Below are positions 52,791 through 62,787 of a DNA stretch of 64,000 nt, one piece after another. The notes beneath the pieces were generated by a model. That model ran no database searches and was not told where the DNA came from. It worked only from the letters and a program-made list of their open reading frames with translations. The DNA is taken from contig NZ_JAPFQP010000002.1 of assembly GCF_026241225.1 (NCBI RefSeq), positions 62,001-126,000 on the forward strand, given 5' to 3'. This stretch comes from Lentiprolixibacter aurantiacus (GTDB lineage Bacteria > Bacteroidota > Bacteroidia > Flavobacteriales > Flavobacteriaceae). The translations under genes and the position numbers were made by a program. Position 1 is the stretch's first letter. The number at the start of each line of letters is the position of its first letter.

Positions 52791-52806
52791 TAGTTAGTTA
52801 GTTAGT
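52791..52806 (+). repeat. Four tandem TAGT units after the stop codon
   Basis: TAGT repeated four times directly after the stop of 51898-52785, giving stop codons in all frames. Confidence 0.8.
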
Positions 52807-52809
52807 TTG

Positions 52810-52840
52810 AAAAAGGGGCACTGTTTAGTGCCCCTTTTTT
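52810..52840 (+). terminator. Rho-independent terminator
   Basis: Perfect 13-bp stem AAAAAGGGGCACT/AGTGCCCCTTTTT with loop GTTT, then T; ends the 51898-52785 unit. The A-run on the other side could also serve convergent fumC. Confidence 0.95.
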
Positions 52841-52876
52841 ATTTCCACAGCGGAATACCTGGAAGGTCTGAAGTCC

Positions 52877-54274
52877 TTATTTAAGGGATCCTACCATTTC
52901 TTCCGGCTTAACCCATTCGTCGTACTCTTCTGCCGTTACATACCCGAGGTTGATGGCTTCCTCTTTAAGGGTGGTGCCGTTTTTGTGTGCCGTATTGGCG
53001 ATCTCAGCCGCTTTGTAATAACCAATCTTAGTATTCAATGCCGTTACAAGCATAAGCGAGTTGGAAAGCAGCTTCTGTATAACTTCCTGATTGGGTTCTA
53101 TGCCCACCGCACAGTTCTTTTCAAAACTCACACAGGCGTCACCGATTAATTGGGCGGATTGGAGGACATTGGCGGCCATAACAGGTTTAAATACGTTGAG
53201 TTCGTAGTGGCCCTGGGTACCTCCCACCGTAACGGCCACATCATTGCCCATAACCTGGGCGCAGACCATGGTAAGGGCTTCGCATTGGGTTGGATTCACT
53301 TTGCCGGGCATTATGGAACTACCGGGCTCATTTGCCGGAAGGATAATTTCCCCAATGCCGGATCGTGGACCGGAGGCGAGCATACGAATATCGTTTGCAA
53401 TTTTATTAAGGGAAACAGCGAGTTGCTTCAGGGCACCGTGTGTTTCCACCAGGGCGTCATGGGCTGCCAGAGCTTCAAATTTATTAGCAGCAGTTTTAAA
53501 GGGATGCCCGGTGAAATCCGCAATATATTTAGCAACTAACACATCGTAACCTGAAGGTGTATTCAAACCGGTTCCTACTGCTGTTCCTCCCAGTGCCAGT
53601 TCGCTAAGGTGTTCCAGGGTATTTTTCAGCGCCTTCACACCATGATCCAGTTGGGCTACATACCCTGAAAATTCTTGTCCCAGGGTCAGTGGAGTGGCAT
53701 CCATGAGGTGGGTGCGCCCAATTTTTACAATCTTCTCAAAAGCTTTGGCTTTGTCATTAAGTGTATCACGAAGCTGGACCACACCGGGGATGGTATTCTC
53801 CACCACCTTTTTGTATATGGCTATGTGCATGCCTGTTGGAAAGGTGTCATTAGACGACTGGGACTTGTTTACATCGTCGTTAGGTGTAAGCACCTTTTCT
53901 CCTTCTCCTATAGCCCCGCCTGCAAGCACCTGGGCCCTGTTGGCAATAACTTCATTTACATTCATATTGCTTTGGGTGCCAGAGCCGGTTTGCCAGATGA
54001 CCAATGGGAATTGCTCATCGTGCTGCCCGTCAAGGATCTCATCGCAGACCTGGGCAATTAGGTCGCGTTTGTTCTCTGGTAAAACGCCCAGTTCACAGTT
54101 GGCAAAAGCAGCCGCTTTTTTTAAATAGGCAAAGCCGTAGATGACTTCCAGTGGCATGGAAGCCGCAGGGCCAATTTTAAAATTATTCCGGGAACGTTCC
54201 GTTTGGGCACCCCAGTACTTGTCGGAAGGGACCTGTACTTCGCCCATAGTGTCCTTTTCTATTCTAAAACTCAT
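52877..54274 (-). CDS. fumC: Fumarate hydratase class II, 465 aa
   Basis: TCA-cycle enzyme converting fumarate to malate; iron-independent tetramer. Superfamily signature [12 protein letters not shown]-terminal [41 protein letters not shown] and [20 protein letters not shown]. Length normal. A perfect -7 element lies 25 bp upstream (54306-54299). Confidence 0.98.
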   Translation of the reverse strand: MSFRIEKDTMGEVQVPSDKYWGAQTERSRNNFKIGPAASMPLEVIYGFAYLKKAAAFANCELGVLPENKRDLIAQVCDEILDGQHDEQFPLVIWQTGSGTQSNMNVNEVIANRAQVLAGGAIGEGEKVLTPNDDVNKSQSSNDTFPTGMHIAIYKKVVENTIPGVVQLRDTLNDKAKAFEKIVKIGRTHLMDATPLTLGQEFSGYVAQLDHGVKALKNTLEHLSELALGGTAVGTGLNTPSGYDVLVAKYIADFTGHPFKTAANKFEALAAHDALVETHGALKQLAVSLNKIANDIRMLASGPRSGIGEIILPANEPGSSIMPGKVNPTQCEALTMVCAQVMGNDVAVTVGGTQGHYELNVFKPVMAANVLQSAQLIGDACVSFEKNCAVGIEPNQEVIQKLLSNSLMLVTALNTKIGYYKAAEIANTAHKNGTTLKEEAINLGYVTAEEYDEWVKPEEMVGSLK

Positions 54275-54298
54275 AGATCGCGTATTTTTTGGTCTTTA

Positions 54299-54306
54299 CA
54301 AAGTTA
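54299..54306 (-). promoter_or_regulatory. -7 promoter element TAACTTTG of fumC
   Basis: Exact TANNTTTG match on the minus strand, 24 bp before the fumC start. Confidence 0.6.
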
Positions 54307-54398
54307 GGGTATATGCCTTTCTTAAACGAGCGGCGGCCCTATTTTTGATACCTGATAATTTTTTTTGAACCGATTTGACTTTATTGTACTTTTCACTA

Positions 54399-54406
54399 TA
54401 TCTTTG
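54399..54406 (+). promoter_or_regulatory. -7 promoter element TATCTTTG before 54427
   Basis: Exact TANNTTTG match with TTTG 21 bp upstream (54374-54377). It overlaps the in-frame ATG at 54406 and therefore places the start at 54427. Confidence 0.65.
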
Positions 54407-54426
54407 TGCCCATAACAATACACACT

Positions 54427-54600
54427 ATGTTTGATTTTGACCAGTATTTAGGATTTCTTGCCTTCCTCACCATAGTTACAATTGGTTTCTGGCTGATGAT
54501 GTTTTTACTATTGTTTGTAATCCCGTACTGGGTTACCGGAAATATCCGTGAAATGTTGAAAGAAAAACGCGAGGCCAAACGAGCCAAGCGGGAAGCATAA
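54427..54600 (+). CDS. Small single-pass membrane protein, 57 aa
   Basis: Short protein with a hydrophobic stretch (FLAFLTIVTIGFWLMMFLLLFVIPYWV) and a strongly basic tail (LKEKREAKRAKREA). Start at 54427 is fixed by the -7 element at 54399-54406. It has a promoter and a terminator of its own, which supports it as a real gene. Function unknown. Confidence 0.75.
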   Translation: MFDFDQYLGFLAFLTIVTIGFWLMMFLLLFVIPYWVTGNIREMLKEKREAKRAKREA

Positions 54601-54627
54601 AAAAAGAAGCCATCTGGCTTCTTTTTT
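54601..54627. terminator. Bidirectional rho-independent terminator
   Basis: Stem AAAAAGAAGCCA/TGGCTTCTTTTT with a 2-nt TC core (effective loop larger), followed by T-run; between the small membrane protein gene and the convergent receptor gene. Confidence 0.85.
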
Positions 54628-54646
54628 GTTTCATATAACTCTTTGC

Positions 54647-57169
54647 TTATCTGGACGAACCTTCAAATTCAAAATCGTCGTCCCCTCCGTTTCCGTTCCT
54701 TCTTCGACCATTACGCTGATCCTGTTGCTCGTTGAAACGATATAGAAATGACATGGTTATCTGCCGTTCCCTCCACTGGAATTCACTGTAGGTAAATACG
54801 TTGTCGGTCCGCACTTCGGAACGACGTTTCCTGGAGTTAAAAAGGTCACTTACATTAAGGGACAGGGTGGCCTTGTCTTTTATGATGTCCTTGCTGAAGG
54901 CCAGGTTTGTACTCAGGATTCCCTTATTCTCGCTTTGTGCATTTCTTGTAGGGCCCCTGTAAAATACATTAGATTGAAAATCAATCTGGTAGGGCAGGGG
55001 TATCTTGGCGCTTACCCGGGTGAACCAGGTAAAATTGTCCGCATCAAAATTCTGTGTGACCTCCTCGCCCAGGAAATTTGTAAAGGTATAATCCCCACGT
55101 ATATTTTGTTGAAACAGGTTCAGGTTCCAGGTTAGCCTCCAGCTTCTCTTGGGAACATAGGTAGTGGTAAACTCCCACCCAATGCGTTCATCCGTTGCCA
55201 GGTTAACGGGTGTCCTTCGCTGTACTGGCACGAGTACCGGATTACCAGGATCATCAGGATTTTCAATCTCTACAAAATCGCCTGTTTCCTGCTGTATAAA
55301 CTGGAACACTCCGGTAGAACGATTATAGTAAGCTGACGTGTTGAAGGTCAGTTTTTCCCAACGTTTCAAATACCCGAAATCGAAAGCATTGGTGTATGTG
55401 GGGTCAAGGTCGGGGTTTCCCTGGAACAAGTTGGTGTTGCTGGACCGCGAAGGGAATGGGTTGATAAAACGGTTTCTCGGGCGGCGCAATCTTCGGCTGT
55501 AACTCAGGGTAAGTTGTTCCTCTTGTGAAAATTCATAGCCCAGGAACAGGGAAGGAAACCAGTCAACATAGTCCTTATTATCCACCTCTCCTGTATTGAC
55601 CAGTTCTATGCCAATATCAGAGGCTTCCATCCGCAAGCCCCCAAGTATATTGAACTTGTTAAACTTAGAGCCCAGCTGGGCATAGGCCGCATTGACGTAT
55701 TCCTTATAGTTGAGCTCGTTGCTGAAGTTCGGATCTACATCCAGGTTACCGTCCTCGAGTATACCAAAATCAAAATCAGTATTGAAATTATTGAAAGTAC
55801 CACGGTATCCCAGTTCAAATTGCGACTGGTTGTCTTCCCCGAATGGCAAAACATAATCAAATTGAACCAGCTGGTTCTCCTGGGTTTCATCATTGATGGT
55901 CTGCTCGGTAGGCAGATTGATGTTCTCACCCAGAACTACCTCATTGATAATCGAATTCTCAATTTCGTTACCTCTGGAGTACTGGTAATCTGCCGTAAGG
56001 ATGTGACCATCTCTTTTGAAACGTTTGACAAAATTTACGGAATACTGCACCGTTTCGTCCTCATTGTCTTCATTGGTAAACCGATTCCTTTCAATGGTAG
56101 GATTTAGAGCGGCATCGAAATTAAAAAAATCAATATTCGTTTCGCTGTTTCCACCCCTGCTGCGTATTACTAGGGAATTAGTAATGCTGCTGGTATCATC
56201 GAAAAAATATTCAAAGCCTACATTGGTATTAAATCCATCACTTTGTCGCTGGTAATTGCGTATTTCGTCCTGGAAACTTGCTGTTGTGCCATCGGGGTTC
56301 AGGTTCTCCTGTTCAAAAAGGGCGTTACCTGGTGCATCCCTGTATCGGTAGGTTGTATTTGTGAAGATGTTGAATTTTTCTCTTCTGAGGTTCAGGCTCA
56401 CGGCACCTCCAAAGTTATCGGGAGTACCGGCAAATACATTGACAGATCCATTTAAACCGGCTGTTTTACTTTGTTTAAGTACAATATTCAGGATACCTGC
56501 TGTCCCTTCTGCGTCATAACGAGCGGATGGGTTGGTTATTACTTCCACTTTTTCTATGGCTTCTGCAGGCAGCTGCTGAAGGGTTTCCGGATTTAAACCG
56601 GATAGGGCCGAAGGTTTTCCATTGATCAGGATACGGACACTTTCATTACCCCTGAGGCTGATATTGCCCTCCACATCCACAGTTACCGAAGGAACATTGT
56701 CCAGTACGTCCGTAACAGAGCCCCCTCTTACGGTAAGGTCAGATCCTACATTGTACACTTTTTTATCCAGGCGGAGCTCTACCGTAGTACGTTCACCAAC
56801 AACCTCTACTGCCTCCAGTTGTTCTGCATCTATTCCCAAACTGATATTTCCCAGGTCTGTAGAAGCCCGGAAGGTTTGATTTGGAAGTTCATAAGTTTTA
56901 TACCCAAGGTATTCTACACGCACATTATACTGACCTGGAAATGTCTCCACGCTGAATTTTCCCGAGCTATCCGTGATACCCCCGGTAATGAGGTCTGGCC
57001 TTCTTACGCTTTGCAAGACCAGTGTGGCATATTCAAGTGGCTGACCGGTTTCCTGGTCAAACACTGATCCAGTGACGGTGATGGATTGAAGACGATTTTG
57101 ATTTTGAGGGCGTTGGCTATTAGCGAGGCTAAATACGAGAAGACTCGCTAGAATTAGAATATACTTCAT
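54647..57169 (-). CDS. Outer-membrane TonB-dependent receptor-like protein, 840 aa
   Basis: Signal peptide (LILASLLVFSLANS), carboxypeptidase-regulatory-like domain (~30-115: ITVTGSVFDQETGQPLEYATLVLQ), plug domain (~125-225: SVTDVLDNVPSVTVDVEGNISLRG, IEKVEVITNPSARYDAEGTAGILN), then a large beta-barrel of the OMP_b-brl_3 type. Tail is Arg/Gly/Asp-rich after the last strand (FLYRFNEQQDQRNGRRRNG). Ligand unknown. The gene upstream abuts it (57169/57170), so the two form one operon. Confidence 0.92.
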   Translation of the reverse strand: MKYILILASLLVFSLANSQRPQNQNRLQSITVTGSVFDQETGQPLEYATLVLQSVRRPDLITGGITDSSGKFSVETFPGQYNVRVEYLGYKTYELPNQTFRASTDLGNISLGIDAEQLEAVEVVGERTTVELRLDKKVYNVGSDLTVRGGSVTDVLDNVPSVTVDVEGNISLRGNESVRILINGKPSALSGLNPETLQQLPAEAIEKVEVITNPSARYDAEGTAGILNIVLKQSKTAGLNGSVNVFAGTPDNFGGAVSLNLRREKFNIFTNTTYRYRDAPGNALFEQENLNPDGTTASFQDEIRNYQRQSDGFNTNVGFEYFFDDTSSITNSLVIRSRGGNSETNIDFFNFDAALNPTIERNRFTNEDNEDETVQYSVNFVKRFKRDGHILTADYQYSRGNEIENSIINEVVLGENINLPTEQTINDETQENQLVQFDYVLPFGEDNQSQFELGYRGTFNNFNTDFDFGILEDGNLDVDPNFSNELNYKEYVNAAYAQLGSKFNKFNILGGLRMEASDIGIELVNTGEVDNKDYVDWFPSLFLGYEFSQEEQLTLSYSRRLRRPRNRFINPFPSRSSNTNLFQGNPDLDPTYTNAFDFGYLKRWEKLTFNTSAYYNRSTGVFQFIQQETGDFVEIENPDDPGNPVLVPVQRRTPVNLATDERIGWEFTTTYVPKRSWRLTWNLNLFQQNIRGDYTFTNFLGEEVTQNFDADNFTWFTRVSAKIPLPYQIDFQSNVFYRGPTRNAQSENKGILSTNLAFSKDIIKDKATLSLNVSDLFNSRKRRSEVRTDNVFTYSEFQWRERQITMSFLYRFNEQQDQRNGRRRNGNGGDDDFEFEGSSR

Positions 57170-57652
57170 CTAAATTTCTGAATCAGAATTATTCTTGTTG
57201 TTTTTCTTCTTCTTCCTTTTTTTCTTATCCTTTCTTTTAACCTGAAATCTATTTTTCTGAAGTTCCTGGAAGGCGAGAAATTTGTCTTCAGGAAGGCCTG
57301 CTTTTAATTCTTCTTCCTGATTTTTCTGGATTTTTTCTATACTCTCGCGCATCTTATTTGGTTCCAGCTTTAACAACTGCAATTCTATGCGCTGTTGAAC
57401 ATATTTGGTGAGTATACTACTAACTACAGCCTGTTCAAATTCATTAAGGTTCAGGGCCTCGGTAATTTTGGGCATTTCCTGTTCCACAATCTCAGGTGCA
57501 GTAAGTGCTTTGGGTTCCTGCTGCTGCACCGGACCGGCGGGAGCCATGTTCCGTTGCCTGCCGAAGCGATTGCCCATGGTCTGGGCATTTAGGTTAGAGA
57601 TACCTAGTAGCAGTATAAAAAGGCCGATTAGTATTATTCCGTTATATTTCAT
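57170..57652 (-). CDS. Secreted protein with Lys-rich tail, 160 aa
   Basis: Signal peptide (LIGLFILLLGISNLNAQ), a Gln/Pro-rich linker, a helical core (~50-135: ITEALNLNEFEQAVVSSILTKYVQQRIELQLLKLEPNKM) and a tail dominated by Lys, Arg and Asn. The core resembles the helical Spy/LTXXQ-type layout often seen in Bacteroidota, but I cannot confirm that. Abuts the outer-membrane receptor gene with no gap, so it may assist that receptor. Confidence 0.8.
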   Translation of the reverse strand: MKYNGIILIGLFILLLGISNLNAQTMGNRFGRQRNMAPAGPVQQQEPKALTAPEIVEQEMPKITEALNLNEFEQAVVSSILTKYVQQRIELQLLKLEPNKMRESIEKIQKNQEEELKAGLPEDKFLAFQELQKNRFQVKRKDKKKRKKKKNNKNNSDSEI

Positions 57653-57791
57653 TACCCCTCATTCTTGGAGTGTAAAATTAGCAGAAGGTTTAACGCTACT
57701 CGGTTAATTGTTTGTTAAAGCGCACATTGAAATTCGCAATATCGCTATTGGGATAGTCGATATCACTACCGGATAAAAAGTCGGGGATGTA

Positions 57792-58133
57792 CTACAGCAG
57801 CTCGTTTATTTTATCCGCTGGGCGGGCTATCACGGCCTTATTGCCCATAAGTACAATGGGTCTTTCTATCAGTTTGGGGTGTTCGGCCAGCGCAGCTATC
57901 AGCTGGGAATCGCTGAGTTCCTTACCCTTGTAATCACTTTTCCAGATAGCTTCATTTTTACGCACCAGGTCTATAGGGGAGATGTTAAGTGCCTTAAGTA
58001 ATGCCGTGATTTCCTCCCTTGTCAGCGGATTGTCCAAATAGCGGACTATTTCAAATTTTTCTCCTGATTTTTCAAGGAATGCGAGCCCTTCACGGGATTT
58101 ACGGCAGCGGGGGTTATGATAGATTTTAATCAT
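57792..58133 (-). CDS. ArsC/Spx-family reductase, 113 aa
   Basis: Thioredoxin-fold protein of the ArsC family: MIKIYHNPRCRKSREGLAFL with Cys10 at the catalytic position, VRYLDNPLTREEI, and LIERPIVLMGNKAVIARP at the C-terminus. This pattern fits glutaredoxin-coupled arsenate reductase (ArsC, YffB-like). No ars operon surrounds it, so a true role in arsenate resistance is uncertain. It precedes nothing in common with the prfB gene 31 bp upstream apart from strand. Confidence 0.87.
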   Translation of the reverse strand: MIKIYHNPRCRKSREGLAFLEKSGEKFEIVRYLDNPLTREEITALLKALNISPIDLVRKNEAIWKSDYKGKELSDSQLIAALAEHPKLIERPIVLMGNKAVIARPADKINELL

Positions 58134-58164
58134 TAATTTAGGTAATGAATGTTCGTTTTAATAA

Positions 58165-59266
58165 TCAGGCTTCTTTTTCCTTTTGCCCCATCATCATGAG
58201 GTAGGCTTTTAGAAATGCATTGAGGTCACCATCCATAACGGCATCCACATTTCCGGTTTCCTCACCTGTGCGGACATCCTTTACGAGCTTGTAAGGGTGC
58301 ATCACATAATTACGGATTTGCGACCCCCATTCAATCTTCATTTTGGACGATTCTATGGCGTCTCTTGCCTCCTGCTTTTTCCGGAGTTCTATTTCGTAAA
58401 GCTGGGACTTCAGCATTTTTAGGGCGGTGGCACGGTTATCATGCTGGGACCGGGAATCGGAACAGGAAATTTGTATACCCGTGGGTTTATGGACCAGCTG
58501 AACCTTGGTTTCCACCTTGTTGACATTCTGTCCTCCAGCACCGCTGGAACGCGCAGTGGTTATTTCGATATCAGAAGGATTAATCTCAATTTCAATGCTG
58601 TCATCCACCAGAGGATAAACATAAACAGAGGCAAATGAGGTATGGCGTTTGGCATTGCTGTCGAAAGGTGAAATTCGCACCAGCCGGTGTACCCCATTTT
58701 CTCCCTTCAACCATCCGAAAGCATAGTCCCCATCAATCTGCAGGGTTACTGTTTTAATACCCGCTACATCACCTTCCTGAAAATTGAGTTCTTTAACCTT
58801 GTAGCCGTTTTTCTCACTCCACATCAGGTACATACGCATAAGCATAGCTGCCCAGTCGCAGCTTTCCGTACCTCCGGCACCTGCCGTTATCTGCAAAACA
58901 GCCACCATATCGTCACCCTCTTCCGAAAGCATGTTCCGGAATTCCAGGTTTTCAATAGCAGTAAGGGCTTTATGGTATTGTGTGTCTACTTCCCCGGCAT
59001 CAACTTCGCCTTCCTTGTAGAATTCGAGTAAAACCTCCAGGTCATTGGTCAGGGTCATACCCGCTTCAAAATCGGCAACCCACTTCTTTTTCTTCTGCAA
59101 AAATTGCATATGCTCCTGGGCTTTTTTGGGGTCATCCCAGAAATCAGGAGCTAAGGTTTTTTCCTCTTCGTTCTCTATTTCAATGCGTTTGGCATCTATG
59201 TCAAAGATACCTCCTTAGCGCACCAAGGCGCTCCATGAGATCTTTATACTGATCTGTAGTAACCAT
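58165..59266 (-). CDS. prfB: Peptide chain release factor 2, with programmed +1 frameshift
   Basis: Releases peptides at UGA and UAA. ATG at 59266 opens 21 codons that end at an in-frame TGA (59203-59201). The slippery site CTT TGA C (59206-59200) is preceded by AGGAGG (59215-59210) with one codon between, the same arrangement as in E. coli prfB. A +1 shift joins the long frame (59202-58165, 345 residues), total about 366 residues. Motifs: [13 protein letters not shown] (stop-codon recognition) and [12 protein letters not shown] with the GGQ. Autoregulated: low RF2 slows termination at the UGA and favours the shift. Confidence 0.96.
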
Positions 59267-59282
59267 GCTTTTTTACTTTCCT

Positions 59283-59290
59283 CAAAAATA
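59283..59290 (-). promoter_or_regulatory. -7 promoter element TATTTTTG of prfB
   Basis: Exact TANNTTTG match on the minus strand, 16 bp before the prfB ATG at 59266. Confidence 0.6.
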
Positions 59291-59351
59291 CGCTATAAAC
59301 ATGGTTGAGCAACCAAATTTGCATAAATTTAAAATTTCAACACGGAACGCT

Positions 59352-61775
59352 ATGAAGACATTGACCATCTGTAAATTCCTACTACTATTTCCATGCCTGT
59401 CCCTTACTGCACAATTTTCTAGTAACAGTAAGGATTACCAGAAATTCCAGGGTTTTTTCAACTACTATCACGATGATAAAAACGACCGCATATATCTGGA
59501 GGTAGAAGACCTGGAGAAAGATTTCCTTTATGTCTATTCCCTCAGCAGCGGCATTGGAAGCAATGATATTGGCCTGGACCGTGGTCAATTAGGGAACGAA
59601 CAGGTTGTGTTTTTTGAAAAGGCCGGAAACAAGCTCTTGTTGGTACAACCTAACCTCAGGTTTCGGGCCATTACAGACAATGCGCTGGAAAGCAAGGCCG
59701 TAGAGCAGGCCTTTGCCAGATCCGTGCTCTATGGCTTTCCTATAGAGGAAGAAATCAACGATACCTTCATTATTGACATTACGGATTTCCTGATGCGTGA
59801 CGCTCATGGGGTTGCTGCCCGACTAAAAAACTCCGGACAGGGTACTTATACCCTGGATAAGTCCCGCAGCGCTATGGCCATGGATCGAACGCGAGCATTT
59901 CCCAAGAACCTGGAGTTCGATTTTACCCTGACCTTCAAGGGCGAACCCAAAGGCCGCTACATCAGTTCTGTGACCCCTAATCCCAACCTGGTTACGGTTG
60001 CGCAACATCACAGCTTTATTGAACTGCCCGATGACAATTATAAAAAGCGTGAATTTGACCCCAGAAGTGGGTCTTACCCCTTTTCTTATTACGACTATGC
60101 CACACCTGTTGAGGAGCCTATCCTGAAACGCTTTATTACAAGGCACCGGCTGGAGAAAAAAGATCCTTCTGCGGAGGTAAGTGAGGCTGTTGAACCCATA
60201 ATTTACTACCTGGATAACGGCACCCCTGAGCCTGTCCGCTCAGCTCTTCTGGAAGGTGGACGCTGGTGGAATGAAGCTTTCGAAGCCATTGGCTTTAAGA
60301 ATGCCTTTCAGTTGAAGATGTTGCCGGATAATGCGGACCCACTGGATGCCCGCTATAATGTGATTCAATGGGTACACCGGTCTACCCGGGGCTGGAGTTA
60401 TGGCAGTAGCATTACTGACCCACGCACCGGTGAAATCATCAAGGGACACGTTAGCCTGGGCAGCCTGAGGATACGCCAGGATTTTATGATTGCACAGGCT
60501 TTGATGAATCGCCCTTATGCCCAGCGGGATGATAATCACCAGCCCATGCTGGAACTGGCATTGGCCCGTATTCGTCAGCTATCTGCACACGAAATCGGGC
60601 ATACGCTTGGTTTTACGCACAATTTTGCAGCCAGCACAAACAACAGGGCCTCAGTGATGGATTATCCCCATCCTAATTTTGAAATCCGCGATGGCAACAT
60701 CGATTTCTCCAATGCATACGATACCGGAATAGGGGAATGGGATAAGGTTACAGTGGCTTATTCCTATTCCCATTTTCAATCGGGGACAAATGAAAAACAG
60801 GCACTGAATGCCATACTGGATCAGGCCAGAGAAGACGGGTTGCGATTTATATCCGACCAGGATGCGAGGCCCATGGGCAGTGCGCACATCTTAGCGCATT
60901 TATGGGATAATGGAGAACAGGCTGCGGATGAGCTGGAAGAGGTACTGCAGATAAGAAAGGTGGCCATATCCAATTTTTCAGCTGAGAATATCCCTTCCTA
61001 TCAGCCATATACGGTTCTGGAAGACGTCTTTGTACCCCTGTACTTTTTCCACAGGTATCAGACAGAAGCAGCTACAAAAGTAATTGGAGGTATGGATTAC
61101 AACTACGCGGTCCGGGGGGACAGACAGGGAATTTGGAAAATGGCAGACAAGGACCTGCAGGAAAGTGCTTTGCAAAGTATTCTGAAAACCCTCGATGCCA
61201 GTGAAATAGCAATCCCCCGGGAGAAATTACCGCTGTTTCCGCCCAGGGCTATAGGCTACAACAGAAGTCGGGAATCTTTCAGGGGAAAGACTGGGGTAAG
61301 CTTTGACGCCCTTTCTGCAGCCGAAACTGCAGCCGATATGACACTGGGATTTTTGCTCCATCCGGAACGTGCTTCCCGCCTTGTTCATCAAAAAAGCCTG
61401 GAATCCAAACAGTTGGGATTAAAGGAGGTTATGGAAAAAACGGTGGAAGAAACCATTTTTAAAGAAGAGAAAGATTCCTACCTGGCCGAAGCACAGCACA
61501 TTATAAACTATAGAGTCCTGTTCCATATTATGAACCTGGCCCAGCACGAAGATGTGCACCCGCAGGTCAATGCGCTGGCCCATGAACAGCTAAAGAGTTT
61601 GAGGGCGTCCCTGTTAAAGTCCAGGGCAAATGGTACTGCTGTGGAAATGGTAAGGAGAATAGATCGTTTTTACAGCGACCCTGAAGAGTTTAAAGTGATA
61701 CCCTCGCCAAAGATACCCGATGGCTCGCCTATTGGAATGGACTGTTTTACACCTTATCAAACACATGGAGATTAA
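59352..61775 (+). CDS. Secreted zinc metalloprotease, DUF5117/DUF4953 type, 807 aa
   Basis: Signal peptide (KFLLLFPCLSLTAQ) with start at 59352; an in-frame ATG at 59265 would add a hydrophilic 29-residue leader and overlap the prfB promoter. The N-terminal ~250 residues match DUF5117, with a central beta domain, and the zinc site is AHEIGHTLGFTHNF (HExxHxxxxxH). Large conserved family in Bacteroidota, presumably periplasmic or secreted. The next gene starts inside its last codons. Confidence 0.9.
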   Translation: MKTLTICKFLLLFPCLSLTAQFSSNSKDYQKFQGFFNYYHDDKNDRIYLEVEDLEKDFLYVYSLSSGIGSNDIGLDRGQLGNEQVVFFEKAGNKLLLVQPNLRFRAITDNALESKAVEQAFARSVLYGFPIEEEINDTFIIDITDFLMRDAHGVAARLKNSGQGTYTLDKSRSAMAMDRTRAFPKNLEFDFTLTFKGEPKGRYISSVTPNPNLVTVAQHHSFIELPDDNYKKREFDPRSGSYPFSYYDYATPVEEPILKRFITRHRLEKKDPSAEVSEAVEPIIYYLDNGTPEPVRSALLEGGRWWNEAFEAIGFKNAFQLKMLPDNADPLDARYNVIQWVHRSTRGWSYGSSITDPRTGEIIKGHVSLGSLRIRQDFMIAQALMNRPYAQRDDNHQPMLELALARIRQLSAHEIGHTLGFTHNFAASTNNRASVMDYPHPNFEIRDGNIDFSNAYDTGIGEWDKVTVAYSYSHFQSGTNEKQALNAILDQAREDGLRFISDQDARPMGSAHILAHLWDNGEQAADELEEVLQIRKVAISNFSAENIPSYQPYTVLEDVFVPLYFFHRYQTEAATKVIGGMDYNYAVRGDRQGIWKMADKDLQESALQSILKTLDASEIAIPREKLPLFPPRAIGYNRSRESFRGKTGVSFDALSAAETAADMTLGFLLHPERASRLVHQKSLESKQLGLKEVMEKTVEETIFKEEKDSYLAEAQHIINYRVLFHIMNLAQHEDVHPQVNALAHEQLKSLRASLLKSRANGTAVEMVRRIDRFYSDPEEFKVIPSPKIPDGSPIGMDCFTPYQTHGD

Positions 61776-62787
61776 TCTGATTAGTGATACGGTTACGCGT
61801 CCCGGGAAGGGAATGCTGGCCGCAATGATGGACGCTGAAGTTGGGGATGATGTCTTTAAGGCCGATCCCACAGTAAACGCACTGGAATCCGAGGCTGCTG
61901 CTATGTTCGGCAGGGAAGCTGCGCTGTTTTTTCCCAGTGGTACAATGACCAATCAAACAGCAATTAAACTGCATACAAATCCGGGTGACCAGCTCATTTG
62001 CGACCACTACGCCCATGTTTACAATTACGAGGGCGGAGGAGTGAGCTTTAACAGCGGGGTTTCCTGTAAACTGATTGAGGGTCAACGGGGTATGATTACC
62101 GCCACCCAGGTAGAGAAGGCAATCAATCCACCGGATTTTTATCACAGCCCGTTAACCCGACTGGTATGCATTGAGAATACTACAAACAAAGGAGGAGGCG
62201 CTTGCTGGGATTTTGAAGAACTCAAGCGAATAAGGAAAGTGTGTGATGCTCACGGGCTTTCCTATCACCTGGACGGTGCCAGATTGTGGAATGCCATGGT
62301 GGCCAAAGGGGAAACTGCAGAGCAGTATGGTAGAATGTTTGATACCATAAGCGTTTGTCTCAGTAAGGGATTGGGATGCCCGGTTGGTTCACTGTTAATT
62401 GGTGATCGGGAGCATATTGATAAAGCCCTTCGGGTAAGAAAGATCCTGGGAGGGGGCATGAGGCAGGTCGGTTACCTGGCTGCTGCAGGTTTATATGCTC
62501 TTAGGAATAACATCGAAAGGCTGGTGGAAGATCACAATAAGGCCAGTGAGATAGGGCAAACCCTTTCAAAATTGGAATTTGTAAAAAAAGTGGAGCCGAT
62601 AGAAACAAACATTATAATCTTTGAGGTTGAAGAGAAAATAATAACAGCTGAATTATTCACCGAAACCCTGAAGAAAAACAATATTCATATTATCAGTATG
62701 GGGCAGGGCAAATTACGTATGGTAACGCATCTGGACTATACAGGCGCCATGCATAAAGAGCTCTTAAAAAGGCTAACGTCCTTATAA
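61765..62787 (+). CDS. Low-specificity threonine aldolase, 340 aa
   Basis: PLP enzyme splitting threonine into glycine and acetaldehyde. Conserved LISDTVTRPGKGM start, EVGDDVFKADPTVNALE, the PLP Lys in SVCLSKGLGCPVGS and GGGMRQVGYLAAAGLYAL. ATG at 61765 overlaps the protease stop by 11 bp, so it is translationally coupled. Its own stop overlaps the convergent DUF1508 gene by 6 bp. Confidence 0.93.
   Translation: MEINLISDTVTRPGKGMLAAMMDAEVGDDVFKADPTVNALESEAAAMFGREAALFFPSGTMTNQTAIKLHTNPGDQLICDHYAHVYNYEGGGVSFNSGVSCKLIEGQRGMITATQVEKAINPPDFYHSPLTRLVCIENTTNKGGGACWDFEELKRIRKVCDAHGLSYHLDGARLWNAMVAKGETAEQYGRMFDTISVCLSKGLGCPVGSLLIGDREHIDKALRVRKILGGGMRQVGYLAAAGLYALRNNIERLVEDHNKASEIGQTLSKLEFVKKVEPIETNIIIFEVEEKIITAELFTETLKKNNIHIISMGQGKLRMVTHLDYTGAMHKELLKRLTSL

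Noticed and set aside
52791-52806. TAGT tetranucleotide repeat as a phase-variation switch
   Set aside because: It is after the stop codon and not in a promoter, so length changes would not alter a reading frame or spacing that I can identify.
59265-59351. Longer N-terminus for the zinc protease (ATG at 59265)
   Set aside because: It would put 29 hydrophilic residues before a clear signal peptide and overlaps the prfB promoter region.
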